NCBI RefSeq assembly: GCF_000010305.1
Contig: NC_012489.1
Span: forward strand, 1,860,001 to 1,924,000
DNA: 64,000 nucleotides
Origin: Gemmatimonas aurantiaca T-27
GTDB taxonomy: Bacteria; Gemmatimonadota; Gemmatimonadetes; Gemmatimonadales; Gemmatimonadaceae
Reading direction: 5' to 3'
Shown piece by piece: positions 47,918 to 56,797 of the stretch; positions within the stretch are counted from its first letter, which is position 1; every line of letters starts with the position of its first letter. Made by a program: the position numbers and the translations under genes. Under the pieces are notes generated by a model. It saw only the letters and a list, made by a program, of their open reading frames with translations. It had not been told where the DNA came from and searched no databases.

Positions 47918-48970
47918 ATGCAGGCAGGTCAGCAGCGTGCGCAGTTTGTCGGACCGGACGCGCCCCGAATCGGGGTCGTTGGTGCGGGAGGACTGGGCAT
48001 GCATCATGTGCGTATTCTCCGCGATCTCTGCGGTCCGAGATTCGTCGGCTTTGTCGACGAAAATCCGGGGCGGGCCACTGAAGTGGCTTCTCAGTACGGC
48101 GTGACCTCGTATGGCTCACTGGAGCGCCTGCTGGCCGATGTGGACGCCGTATCCATCGTGGTGCCCACCCGCTCGCATCATGCGGTTGCGGCCAGGGCGC
48201 TGGCGATGGGCAAACATGTCTTCGTGGAGAAGCCGTTCACGGTGACCCTCGAAGAAGCCGATGAACTGCTGGCCATGGCCGCGTCGGCCGGCGTGGTGTT
48301 GCAGGTGGGGCATGTGGAGCGATTCAATCGGGCCGTGCGCGCGGCGATGCCCTACGTGGATGGCCCACGATTCATCGAGAGTGATCGACTCGCGCCGTTC
48401 AGTCCGCGTGGGGCCGACGTCGCGGTTGTACTCGATCTCATGATTCACGATCTCGACCTCGTGCACACGCTGGTGGGAACCCGTGTGGCCGATGTGCAGG
48501 CGATGGGCATTCCGGTCTTGACGCCACAGGTCGATATCGCCAATGCGCGGCTCACGTTTGCCAACGGCGCGGTGGCCAACATCACGGCGAGTCGTGTATC
48601 GCGTGAACGCCTGCGGAAGTTGCGGCTTTTCCAGCGCAGCGGATATCTCTCGCTGGATCTGGCGGCCGGAACCGGAGAGTTCTTTCGCCTGCGTGGTGAT
48701 TTTGATCCCATGCAACTCGCACGGGCACCGCGGGCCCTCGAGGACTTTGTGGAGCGGGTTCAGCTCGACGCCCCCGAAGGGGAGCCGCTGGTCATGGAGC
48801 TGTCGCAGTTTCTCGGCGCGGTGATGGGTCGCAATCCCATTGCCGTCACGGGGCAGGAGGGACGCGAAGCACTCGAAGCCGCGCTCCGTATCGTGGCTGC
48901 CATCGACGCCGCGCAGAATGTGATGGGACATCCCACGCTGCTATCGGCACACGGAGCCCCGCGTGCGTGA
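47918..48970 (+). CDS. Gfo/Idh/MocA-family NAD(P)-dependent dehydrogenase within the lpx operon
   Basis: 350 aa. The Rossmann domain has RIGVVGAGGLGMHHVRIL, and the family's EKPF catalytic Lys lies in FVEKPFTVTLEEAD. The C-terminal domain is the usual GFO_IDH_MocA type (DLMIHDLDLVHTLVG). In Acidithiobacillus the lpxA-lpxB gap holds gnnA (same family) and gnnB for UDP-GlcNAc3N; here gnnB is absent, so a GnnA-like role is only a hypothesis. ATG 47918 is backed by GGAG; GTG 47900 is an alternative. The stop overlaps lpxB. Confidence 0.85.
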   Translation: MQAGQQRAQFVGPDAPRIGVVGAGGLGMHHVRILRDLCGPRFVGFVDENPGRATEVASQYGVTSYGSLERLLADVDAVSIVVPTRSHHAVAARALAMGKHVFVEKPFTVTLEEADELLAMAASAGVVLQVGHVERFNRAVRAAMPYVDGPRFIESDRLAPFSPRGADVAVVLDLMIHDLDLVHTLVGTRVADVQAMGIPVLTPQVDIANARLTFANGAVANITASRVSRERLRKLRLFQRSGYLSLDLAAGTGEFFRLRGDFDPMQLARAPRALEDFVERVQLDAPEGEPLVMELSQFLGAVMGRNPIAVTGQEGREALEAALRIVAAIDAAQNVMGHPTLLSAHGAPRA

Positions 48971-50090
48971 GGTGTTGTTCGTCGTCGGTGAAGCATCCGG
49001 CGATCTGCACGCAGGCAAAGTGGCGGAAGTGCTCCGTGCGCGTGCGCCGGAGCTACCGATGGTGGGCGTGGGTGGCGGGCATATGCGTGCCGCAGGCGTC
49101 ACCTTGCTCGACGATGTGGAGCGTCTGGCGGTGATGGGTTTTGTGGAGGTGCTGCAGCACGTGCCCAAACATTGGGCACTTCTGCGTCGCCTGCGCGCGC
49201 GCATCGAGAGTGGGAGGGTCGGCCTGGTGGTCTTGCTCGACTATCCCGGATTCAACCTCCGCGTGGCAGAAGTGGCCCATCGCGCTGGTGTGCCCGTGCT
49301 CTACTACATCACGCCGCAGGTGTGGGCGTGGGGCGCTGATCGACTGCCGAAGTTGGCGCGTCTGGTGACGAAGGCGGCGTCCATCCTGCCTTTCGAGGAA
49401 GCGCTGCTGCGCGCCCATGGCATCGATGCCACGTTTGTCGGCCACCCGCTGCTCGATCGCGCGCAGTCGCTGCCGTCACAAGCGGAAGCGCGACAGCAAC
49501 TGGGTTTGCCCGCCGATGCACCGGTGCTGGCGATGTTTCCCGGTAGTCGTCGGGCCGAGATTGCGCGCCATCTGGAACCGTTCACGCAGGCAGCCCTCGA
49601 CGTGCAGCGTCGACGTCCCGATGTACACGTCGTGGTGAGTGTCGCGCCGACCGTGAAGATCTCGCCCAGCGATTGCCCGTTTCCGCTCGTGCATGGTGCG
49701 TCGTTCGTGGTGCAGCGGGCGGCAACGGCGGGGCTGCTCAAAAGCGGCACGAATACGTTGGAAGCCGCCGTGGCCGGGCTTCCCCATGTGATCGGCTATC
49801 GCACCAGTGCGATCACGTACGCCATCGCACGGCGGGTGGTGAAGATCCCACACATCGGGCTGGTGAATGTGGTGGCCGGTGAAGCGGTGTCTCCGGAGTT
49901 CGTGCAGGAGGCGTTCGTGCCGGCCAATGTGGCGGATGCCCTGATGCCACTGTTCGATGTCACCAGTGAAGCGCGACAGCAGGCCGAGGCGGGACTGGCG
50001 CGGGTGCGAGCGCAGTTGGGAACTCCGGGGGCGTCCGCACGTGTCGCGGAGATGATTCTCGCGATGCAGGGCGGAGCGCGTGTCGGCTGA
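48963..50090 (+). CDS. lpxB: lipid-A-disaccharide synthase LpxB
   Basis: LpxB joins lipid X and UDP-2,3-diacyl-GlcN to form the lipid A disaccharide. The 375 aa GT-B glycosyltransferase has FVVGEASGDLHAGKVAEVLR, LLDYPGFNLRVA, YYITPQVWAWG and FPGSRRAEIARHLEPF, all family marks, and the C-terminal nucleotide-sugar site (LKSGTNTLEAAV). GTG 48963 lies within the preceding gene. Confidence 0.95.
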   Translation: MREVLFVVGEASGDLHAGKVAEVLRARAPELPMVGVGGGHMRAAGVTLLDDVERLAVMGFVEVLQHVPKHWALLRRLRARIESGRVGLVVLLDYPGFNLRVAEVAHRAGVPVLYYITPQVWAWGADRLPKLARLVTKAASILPFEEALLRAHGIDATFVGHPLLDRAQSLPSQAEARQQLGLPADAPVLAMFPGSRRAEIARHLEPFTQAALDVQRRRPDVHVVVSVAPTVKISPSDCPFPLVHGASFVVQRAATAGLLKSGTNTLEAAVAGLPHVIGYRTSAITYAIARRVVKIPHIGLVNVVAGEAVSPEFVQEAFVPANVADALMPLFDVTSEARQQAEAGLARVRAQLGTPGASARVAEMILAMQGGARVG

Positions 50091-50814
50091 CCAGCAGCCG
50101 TCGGCGGCACAGCCAGCGGCACAATCGCCTTCGGAAACGCCAGCAGCGTCCAAGGGCGGCCCCGCGGCGCTCGGCTGGAAAGTGCGCGCGGCCATTCTGC
50201 TGGGTGGCACTCTGCTCAAAGTGCTCGGCTGGACATGGCGTCTCCGGATTGTGGGCCGCGATGCGCTCGCCGCACGCCCTGCCGGCACGGATCCCGTGGT
50301 CTTCACGTTGTGGCACGGGCAAATGCTCGCCTGCCTGTACGGCCACAAGATTCACACCGGTGTGCTCATCAGCGAACATCGTGACGGTGAGATCATCAGC
50401 CAGATCGTGGCGATGTTCGGTGCGTTCGGCATTCGTGGCTCGAGCTCGCGCGGGGGCACGCGTGCGTTGCTGGAGGCGGCACGCATCGCGCGCCAGGGCA
50501 CCGATATCGCATTCACACCGGACGGACCACGTGGCCCGCGATACAGCTACGCCCCGGGGCCTCTGATTCTTGCGCATCGCGCCGGCGTTCCCATCGTCAC
50601 GATCACTGCGCATGCCGATCGGTTGTGGCAGCTCAAGTCGTGGGATCGTTTTGAAATTCCCAAGCCCTTTGCGCGGGTGACGGTGCTGTATGGTGCGCCG
50701 CAGGTTCTCGAGGACGCCGATGTGCGCGACGCCGCCGCACGCGTCGACGAGTTCAGTGCCGACATGCAAGCAAAGGTGCGCGCCGTCGCAGACCTGGCTG
50801 CCGCACGCGCATGA
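50080..50814 (+). CDS. DUF374-type lysophospholipid acyltransferase-like protein
   Basis: 244 aa. The core has VFTLWHGQMLACLYGH (HxxxM-like active site replacing the HX4D of PlsC relatives), FTPDGPRGPRYSYAPG and a single hydrophobic helix near residues 35-50. DUF374 proteins are thought to be lipid A or lipid acyltransferases, and here the gene sits between lpxB and lpxK, so a late lipid A acylation is inferred. The N-terminal 25 residues are Ala/Ser/Pro-rich. GTG 50080 overlaps lpxB; the stop overlaps lpxK. Confidence 0.8.
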   Translation: MSADQQPSAAQPAAQSPSETPAASKGGPAALGWKVRAAILLGGTLLKVLGWTWRLRIVGRDALAARPAGTDPVVFTLWHGQMLACLYGHKIHTGVLISEHRDGEIISQIVAMFGAFGIRGSSSRGGTRALLEAARIARQGTDIAFTPDGPRGPRYSYAPGPLILAHRAGVPIVTITAHADRLWQLKSWDRFEIPKPFARVTVLYGAPQVLEDADVRDAAARVDEFSADMQAKVRAVADLAAARA

Positions 50815-51887
50815 GCACGAATGCCCGGTTGCGCGCATTGGCCGACTGGGTGTGGTACGCGGACAGCGCCGCGGCCGCTACGGCTCGTGGCGCGCTGACG
50901 CCTGCCGAATGGGTCTTCGCCGCTGGTGTTGCGCGACGCAATGCACGATTCGATCGTGCGCTCCTTGCCGATGCACCGGGCGGGCTGGCCTTGCCGCCGA
51001 TGCCCCTTCCGGCGATGTCCATCGGCAACCTCACCGTGGGTGGCACCGGCAAGACACCGGTCGCGTCCTGGTTTGTATCGCGCCTCCTCGAGCGGGGCGC
51101 GCGTCCCGCGCTGGTATTACGCGGGTATGGGGATGATGAGTGGCGGGTGCACGAACGGCTGACGCCCGAGGCCTCGGTCATCGTGAATCCTGATCGGGTG
51201 GCGGGCGCGCAGGAGGCGTTGGTACGTGGCGCCGACTGCGTGGTGTTGGACGATGCCTTCCAGCATCGCCGTGCCCGGCGGATCAGCGATGTCGTGCTGC
51301 TCAGTGCTGACCAGTGGCAGCCGGCGGCGCGTATGCTCCCCGCCGGTCCCTACCGCGAGGGGTACCACGCGCTCGCGCGCGCCACGGCCGTTGTGGTGAC
51401 CGTGAAGGCCGCTTCCGACGAGGCGGTGGCGGCGGTGGTGCACATGGCGACGCACCATGTGGCCCAGGCCCGTATCGCGGTCGTGCGTCTGGCTGCGGCG
51501 GGCCTGAGGCCTGCGGCGGGCGAGGCCGAAGCGCCCCCGATGGAAGGGCTGCGCATCGTCGCGGTATCGGCCATTGGGAATCCTTCGGCCTTCGAGCAGC
51601 AACTCCGGACGGCCGGTGCGGAGGTGAGGGGCCACCTGCGCTATCCGGACCATCATCAGTTCACCAGTGGTGAGGTTTCGGAGATGGTCCGCGTTGCGGA
51701 ACGGGGGGATGGCGTCGTCTGTACACTGAAAGATGCCGTCAAGCTGGGTCCGCTATGGCCTCGCGTCGGGCCGGCGCTTTGGTATCTTTCACAGACTGTC
51801 GTGGTCATTCGAGGCGCCGAGGTCCTGGAGCAGGAGTGTGACCGGGTACTGGCGGCGCGGCGGGCCACGATTCCCACCGCCGGCTGA
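50811..51887 (+). CDS. lpxK: tetraacyldisaccharide 4'-kinase LpxK
   Basis: LpxK phosphorylates the 4' position of the lipid A disaccharide. The 358 aa has the P-loop SIGNLTVGGTGKTPV, RGYGDDEWRVHER, DDAFQHRRARR and YPDHHQFTSGEV, all family motifs. ATG 50811 overlaps the preceding stop. It is the last gene of the lpx block. Confidence 0.94.
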   Translation: MSTNARLRALADWVWYADSAAAATARGALTPAEWVFAAGVARRNARFDRALLADAPGGLALPPMPLPAMSIGNLTVGGTGKTPVASWFVSRLLERGARPALVLRGYGDDEWRVHERLTPEASVIVNPDRVAGAQEALVRGADCVVLDDAFQHRRARRISDVVLLSADQWQPAARMLPAGPYREGYHALARATAVVVTVKAASDEAVAAVVHMATHHVAQARIAVVRLAAAGLRPAAGEAEAPPMEGLRIVAVSAIGNPSAFEQQLRTAGAEVRGHLRYPDHHQFTSGEVSEMVRVAERGDGVVCTLKDAVKLGPLWPRVGPALWYLSQTVVVIRGAEVLEQECDRVLAARRATIPTAG

Positions 51888-51913
51888 GTCCGGCCTTTCA
51901 CATCTGAAGCCTC

Positions 51914-53095
51914 ATGGCCATCGACCTCCTCCGACTGCCGACGGACAGCATTGTCCGCCCGGACAAGGATCGGTTCCTCAACGAAGAGAACCCCTTCGAA
52001 GCGATGATGTCACGCTTCGACCGCGCTGCCGAACTGCTCGATCTCGAGCCCGGCATCTACAAGATTCTTCGCAATCCCGAGAAGCAACTGACCGTTTCCG
52101 TTCCCGTGATGATGGACAACGGTGACGTGGAAGTGTTCACGGGATATCGCGTGCTGTACAACACGTCACGCGGACCCGCCAAGGGCGGTATCCGCTTCGA
52201 CATGAATGTGACGCAGGAAGAAGTGAAGGCGCTCGCCGCCTGGATGACCTGGAAGTGCGCCGTGGTGAACCTGCCGTTTGGTGGCGCCAAGGGCGGCGTG
52301 ATTTGCGACCCGCTGATGGACACGTACTCCATGCATGTCGGTCGCACCGAGAACGCCGTCGTGACCGGCAAGCCGGTGGAGATGGGCGGTTCGCTGGGTC
52401 GTCGTGAAGCCACGGGTCGTGGCTGCATGCTGGTCACCAAGGAAGCGTTGGAACACCTGGGCATGCCGATGAAGGGCGCGACGGTGGCCGTGCAGGGGTT
52501 CGGCAACGTGGGCTCGGTGGCCGCGAAGCTGTTGGCCGAGCAGGGATGCCGTATCGTGGGCATCAGTGATCGCTTCGGCGCGTTCCACAACAAGAACGGT
52601 ATCGATGTGGATGCGGCGATCGCGCACGTGAAGCAGCATCGCTCGCTCGAAGGTTTCACCGGTGGTGATGCCATCGACGCCGACGACATCCTGACGCTCG
52701 AAGTGGATGTGCTGGTGCCGGCCGCGCTGGAGAACGTGATCACCACGAAGAATGCGCCGAAGATCCGCGCCAAGGTGATCTGCGAAGGAGCGAACGGCCC
52801 CACCACGGCGGCGGCGGATCCGATCCTCGATGAGAAGGGTATCTTCGTGATCCCGGACATTCTCGCCAATGCAGGCGGCGTGACGGTGTCCTACTTCGAA
52901 TGGGTGCAGGATCGCATGGGCTATTTCTGGAGCGAAGCGGTCGTGAACGAGCGCCTCGGCGACATCATGACGCGGAGCTTCCAGGACGTGCTGCAGTTGT
53001 CGAAGCAGCATCGGGTGAACATGCGTACGGCTGCGTACATGGTGTCCATCAGCCGTGTGGCCACGGTGCACCGCCTGCGCGGCATCTATGCCTGA
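51914..53095 (+). CDS. Glu/Leu/Phe/Val dehydrogenase with apparent internal deletion
   Basis: Oxidative deaminase of glutamate (or a branched amino acid). The 393 aa protein has [11 protein letters not shown] (Lys90), [19 protein letters not shown] (Lys114 and Lys126) and the NAD-binding [11 protein letters not shown], and ends normally in HRLRGIYA. Between CDP (residue 133) and MDTYSMH (residue 135), the family normally has about 44 further residues, from the LERLTRRY helix to the PAPDVNTN stretch that carries the catalytic Asp (Asp165 in C. symbiosum GDH). These residues are missing in frame. The enzyme may be inactive, or the region may be misassembled. Confidence 0.82.
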   Translation: MAIDLLRLPTDSIVRPDKDRFLNEENPFEAMMSRFDRAAELLDLEPGIYKILRNPEKQLTVSVPVMMDNGDVEVFTGYRVLYNTSRGPAKGGIRFDMNVTQEEVKALAAWMTWKCAVVNLPFGGAKGGVICDPLMDTYSMHVGRTENAVVTGKPVEMGGSLGRREATGRGCMLVTKEALEHLGMPMKGATVAVQGFGNVGSVAAKLLAEQGCRIVGISDRFGAFHNKNGIDVDAAIAHVKQHRSLEGFTGGDAIDADDILTLEVDVLVPAALENVITTKNAPKIRAKVICEGANGPTTAAADPILDEKGIFVIPDILANAGGVTVSYFEWVQDRMGYFWSEAVVNERLGDIMTRSFQDVLQLSKQHRVNMRTAAYMVSISRVATVHRLRGIYA

Positions 53096-53122
53096 TCAGG
53101 GATCGGCGCGAGCCGCCTCCTG

Positions 53123-53587
53123 ATGCGTGTCGCACTGCTTGTCATCGGCCGGCCTCGCCATGCGGGGCTGGCCGATGCCATTCGGGACTATGAGGGACGC
53201 GCGGCGCACTACTGGCCGCTGGATGTCATCGAAGTCAAGGAAGAACCCGGGCGGAACCTGTCGGCCGATGTGGTCCGTGAGCGTGAGGCGGAGCGGCTGG
53301 TGGCGCGTCTGCCGGCGGACGCTGTGGTCGTGGCTTGTGACCCGGGTGGTGTAACCATGGACTCCGCGCAATTTGCGCGATGGCTGCAGGAGCAGCGGGA
53401 ATCGGCGCGGAATGTGGCGTTCGTGATCGGCGGGGCGCATGGGCTTGGGCCGGCGGTTCGGGAACGGGCCAATCGTCGGCTCTCACTGGCGCCGTGGACG
53501 CTCCCACACGAGGTTGCACGGATGGTGATGGCCGAGCAGTTGTATCGGGCGGGGACCATCATCCGCGGCGAACCGTACCACAAGTGA
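53123..53587 (+). CDS. rlmH: 23S rRNA (pseudouridine(1915)-N(3))-methyltransferase RlmH
   Basis: SPOUT methyltransferase that modifies pseudouridine 1915 in 23S. The 154 aa has the N-terminal [14 protein letters not shown], the knot region VVACDPGG and [13 protein letters not shown], and the C-terminal [22 protein letters not shown] typical of the family. ATG 53123 lacks a clear SD. It follows the dehydrogenase after 27 bases. Confidence 0.94.
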   Translation: MRVALLVIGRPRHAGLADAIRDYEGRAAHYWPLDVIEVKEEPGRNLSADVVREREAERLVARLPADAVVVACDPGGVTMDSAQFARWLQEQRESARNVAFVIGGAHGLGPAVRERANRRLSLAPWTLPHEVARMVMAEQLYRAGTIIRGEPYHK

Positions 53588-53603
53588 AATTCAGCGAACA
53601 CGC

Positions 53604-55226
53604 GTGAGCGACGTGGACCAGTCTGCAGCTCTGATCAGCACGACCGACGATGTCATCATCCGCACGGCCCCCTTGGGTGGGAGTGCGTTGTCGCGCGCGA
53701 TACAGCAGGGCGCTGTCGGCGCCCAGTGGTATGCCCCCCGACCGACCAATGTGGCCGGATGGCGTGCACACGCGGCAGCGGTGCGCGCGTCCTTTGCGGG
53801 ACGGGATTGGTTGTCCCCATTGATGCCAGCCATTGCCGCGTCCGGCGCCGCGACGGCGCGCCTCACGCGTGCCGCGCAGGACGGCGTGGTGGTGACCACC
53901 GGACAACAACCCGGTCTGTTCGGCGGCCCGACGTATACGTGGAGCAAGGCCATGGGCGCATTGGCCATGGCTGATGTGCTCGAGGCGGAGCTGGGAATTC
54001 CGGTGGCCCCCGTGTTCTGGGCCGCGACCGATGATGCCGATTGGATCGAAGCGGCGGTGACGTATCTGGCCACATCCACTGGTCTCGAGCGAGTGGCGTT
54101 GCCTGGTCCAGCCAGCGACGGCGTGGCGATGGCCGATGTGCTGATGGGTGACGTCGATGCCGCGATGGCCCAGTTGGTGCGCGCGTGTGGATCGGGGGCG
54201 CATGCGTCGGTACTCGACGTCATTCAGGCTGCCTATACGCCGCACGCGACCATCGGTGCGGCGTATGTCGTTTTGATGCGTGCCCTGCTCGAACCGCTTG
54301 GCATGGCGGTGCTCGACGCTGCACATCCGGCCACGCGAGCGGCGGCTGATGGGTTCCTGCGGACGGCATTGCGTTCGGCATCGGCGGTGCATCACGCGGT
54401 GCAGAGCCGCGCGATGGCGATCGAAGCCGCGGGGCATGTGCCTCAGGTGGAGATCATCGACGGATTGTCGCTGGTGTTTTTGACGGATGGCACGGGCGCG
54501 CGTACGCGTGTCCCCGTCGTTGGGGCAGGCGACGTGGCCCAGTCGGCACCGGTGGGTGCGCTGGGGGCCAACGTGCTCCTGCGGCCGGTGATGGAGCGCG
54601 CATTGATACCGACCGTGTGTTACATGGCCGGTCCCGGTGAATTCGCGTATTTCGCGCAGGTAGCGCCGGTGGCGGAGGCGTTGGGCGTGGCCTCACCGAT
54701 CGTGGCCCCGCGCTGGGCTGCCGAGGTGCTCGAAGCCGATGCCCTCGAACGGCAAGCGCGTCTGGGATTGACCGACGAAGCGCTCCGCGACCCACACGCG
54801 GCGGAACAGATCATTGCCCGGGCGCAGCTCGACGAGTCGGTGGCCGATGCGGTGGAGCGCCTGCGAGTGACACTCGAGTCGCAACTGGCCTCGCTCGGTG
54901 AGGCGTTGCGTGTGCCGGACGATGAGGCAGAGTACGAAGCGCTGGTGGCCGCGTCGGTGGTGGAAGGGCTCGAGCGTGATATCACGCATCGTGTTGACCA
55001 GTTCGAACGTCGGCTGTTGTCTGCCGTCAAGCGACGCGAAACCGCCGCGATGCAAGACGTGGCTGCGACACGCGCCGCGCTGCGACCGTTGGGCCAGCCC
55101 CCCGAGCGCGTCCTCAATCTCGTGCCGCTGCTCGTGCGCTTTGGGCCGACATTGCTCGAACGTTTGCGCGATGCGGCCGTCGGGCATGCGCAACAGCTCG
55201 TGACGGGTGTATCGGGGCAGGCATGA
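53604..55226 (+). CDS. bshC: bacillithiol synthase (cysteine-adding enzyme) BshC
   Basis: BshC adds cysteine to GlcN-malate, the last step of bacillithiol synthesis. The 540 aa length fits; the characteristic VVTTGQQPGLFGGPTYTWSK is at about residues 95-115, and the usual FWxAGEDHD block reads FWAATDDADWIE, so the conserved His is replaced by Ala. A long C-terminal coiled-coil-like helix follows (LERDITHRVDQFERRLLSAV). bshA and bshB are not in the window. GTG 53604; the stop overlaps murJ. Confidence 0.85.
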   Translation: MSDVDQSAALISTTDDVIIRTAPLGGSALSRAIQQGAVGAQWYAPRPTNVAGWRAHAAAVRASFAGRDWLSPLMPAIAASGAATARLTRAAQDGVVVTTGQQPGLFGGPTYTWSKAMGALAMADVLEAELGIPVAPVFWAATDDADWIEAAVTYLATSTGLERVALPGPASDGVAMADVLMGDVDAAMAQLVRACGSGAHASVLDVIQAAYTPHATIGAAYVVLMRALLEPLGMAVLDAAHPATRAAADGFLRTALRSASAVHHAVQSRAMAIEAAGHVPQVEIIDGLSLVFLTDGTGARTRVPVVGAGDVAQSAPVGALGANVLLRPVMERALIPTVCYMAGPGEFAYFAQVAPVAEALGVASPIVAPRWAAEVLEADALERQARLGLTDEALRDPHAAEQIIARAQLDESVADAVERLRVTLESQLASLGEALRVPDDEAEYEALVAASVVEGLERDITHRVDQFERRLLSAVKRRETAAMQDVAATRAALRPLGQPPERVLNLVPLLVRFGPTLLERLRDAAVGHAQQLVTGVSGQA

Positions 55227-56797
55227 CTGACCGGGCAGGCGGACGCTCCGCGTTCGTCGTCGGGGCGGGGATCCTGATCAGCCGCCTTGTCGGTGTGCTG
55301 CGCAACACGGCGTTCGCGTACTACTTCGGATCGGGCGCGGCGTCCGACGCCTACAACGCCGCCTTCAAGATTCCCAACGCGGTACGCAATCTGTTGGGCG
55401 AGGGCACATTGTCCGCGTCTTTTGTGCCGGTGTACAGCCGCCTGCTCGAGCGCGGAGATCATGCCGGTGCGCGCGCCCTCGCGAATGCGTTGCTCGGTGT
55501 GTTGCTCGTTGCCGTTTCCGGCCTGACGTTGCTGGGGATCGCCACCGCACCGTGGCTCACCGCGGCGCTCGCGCCGGGGTTCGATGCGCCGACACAGGAA
55601 CTCACCACCCGCCTCACACGCATTCTGTTTCCGATGACGGGCGTCATGGTGCTGAGCGGCTGGTGCCTTGGCATTCAGAATTCACATCGGCGCTTTTTCT
55701 GGTCGTATGCGAGTGCGGCGCTCTGGTCGATTGCTCAGATCGTGTTGCTGCTGGTCGGTGGGCCGCGCGCTGACGACACGACCATGTTGGCGACCTGGCT
55801 CGCTTGGGCGACCCTGGTCGGTGCGTTGCTGCAGGTTGGTGCGCAGATGCCCGAGGTGCTCCGTCTTGCCGGCCCGATCCGTCCACGACTGTCCCGAACG
55901 GTGGAGGGCCTCGCACAAACGCTGCGCAATGTCGTGCCGGTGGTGACGGCGTTGGGGGTGGTGCAGATCTCGTCGTTCATCGACCTGCAGATCGCCTCGT
56001 TTCTTCCGGAGGGGGCGGCCACCAACATGATGTATGCCAATACGCTGACCCTGTTGCCGGTTTCGTTGTTCGGCGTATCGGTGGCCGCAGCATCGCTTCC
56101 GGAGTTCTCCCGGGACTCGGGGGCGCAGGCCCTCGACGCGCTGCGTGAGCGTCTGCGCGGTGGCTGGCAGCGTATCCTGTTTTACATCGTGCCCAGCGCC
56201 GTCGTGTTCATTGCACTGGGCGACTACTGCGTGGGCATTCTCTATCGTGCGGGTCGGTTTGGTGTGACCGAGCAGCAGGTGGTGCATTGGGTGCTCGCGG
56301 CGTCGGCCGTTGGACTGATCAGTTTTGCGTCGGTGAAGCTGCTGGCCTCGGCGTACTACGCATTGCAGGACTACCGCACGCCATTGCGCGCGTCCATTGC
56401 CAGCATCCTGGTGTCGGCAGTGGCATCCATTGCCATAGCGGTGCCGTTGCGGCATTCGCCGGTCGCCACGGCGGGTATTGCGTTGGGGTCCGCGCTTGGA
56501 TCTTACGTCAACCTGTCCATTCTCATTGGTGGACTTCGCCGGCGACTGGGCACGCTGTACACACCGGCGATGTGGCATGGCACGCGGCGCATCGTGATCG
56601 CCGCGGTGATCGCCGCCATGGCGGGAACCCTCGCACGGCTGCTGCATGTGCGTTGGATGCCCGGACTGCACCCACGTTTTGCCGGACCGCCGGTGCTCGC
56701 GGTCTTTGGGGCGACCTATCTGCTCGCGGCCTGGTGGATGGGATCGGCCGAAGCGGCGCGTTGGCTGCGGCTGCGTGTGCGCAGCACGGCGGACTGA
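55223..56797 (+). CDS. murJ: lipid II flippase MurJ
   Basis: MurJ, a MOP-superfamily membrane protein, moves lipid II across the inner membrane. The 524 aa has about 14 TM segments, with GILISRLVGVLRNTAFAYYF at the N-terminus (conserved Arg in TM1), KIPNAVRNLLGEGTLSASF and a later FGVSVAAASLPEFSR. ATG 55223 overlaps bshC. uvrC follows with no gap. Confidence 0.93.
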   Translation: MTDRAGGRSAFVVGAGILISRLVGVLRNTAFAYYFGSGAASDAYNAAFKIPNAVRNLLGEGTLSASFVPVYSRLLERGDHAGARALANALLGVLLVAVSGLTLLGIATAPWLTAALAPGFDAPTQELTTRLTRILFPMTGVMVLSGWCLGIQNSHRRFFWSYASAALWSIAQIVLLLVGGPRADDTTMLATWLAWATLVGALLQVGAQMPEVLRLAGPIRPRLSRTVEGLAQTLRNVVPVVTALGVVQISSFIDLQIASFLPEGAATNMMYANTLTLLPVSLFGVSVAAASLPEFSRDSGAQALDALRERLRGGWQRILFYIVPSAVVFIALGDYCVGILYRAGRFGVTEQQVVHWVLAASAVGLISFASVKLLASAYYALQDYRTPLRASIASILVSAVASIAIAVPLRHSPVATAGIALGSALGSYVNLSILIGGLRRRLGTLYTPAMWHGTRRIVIAAVIAAMAGTLARLLHVRWMPGLHPRFAGPPVLAVFGATYLLAAWWMGSAEAARWLRLRVRSTAD

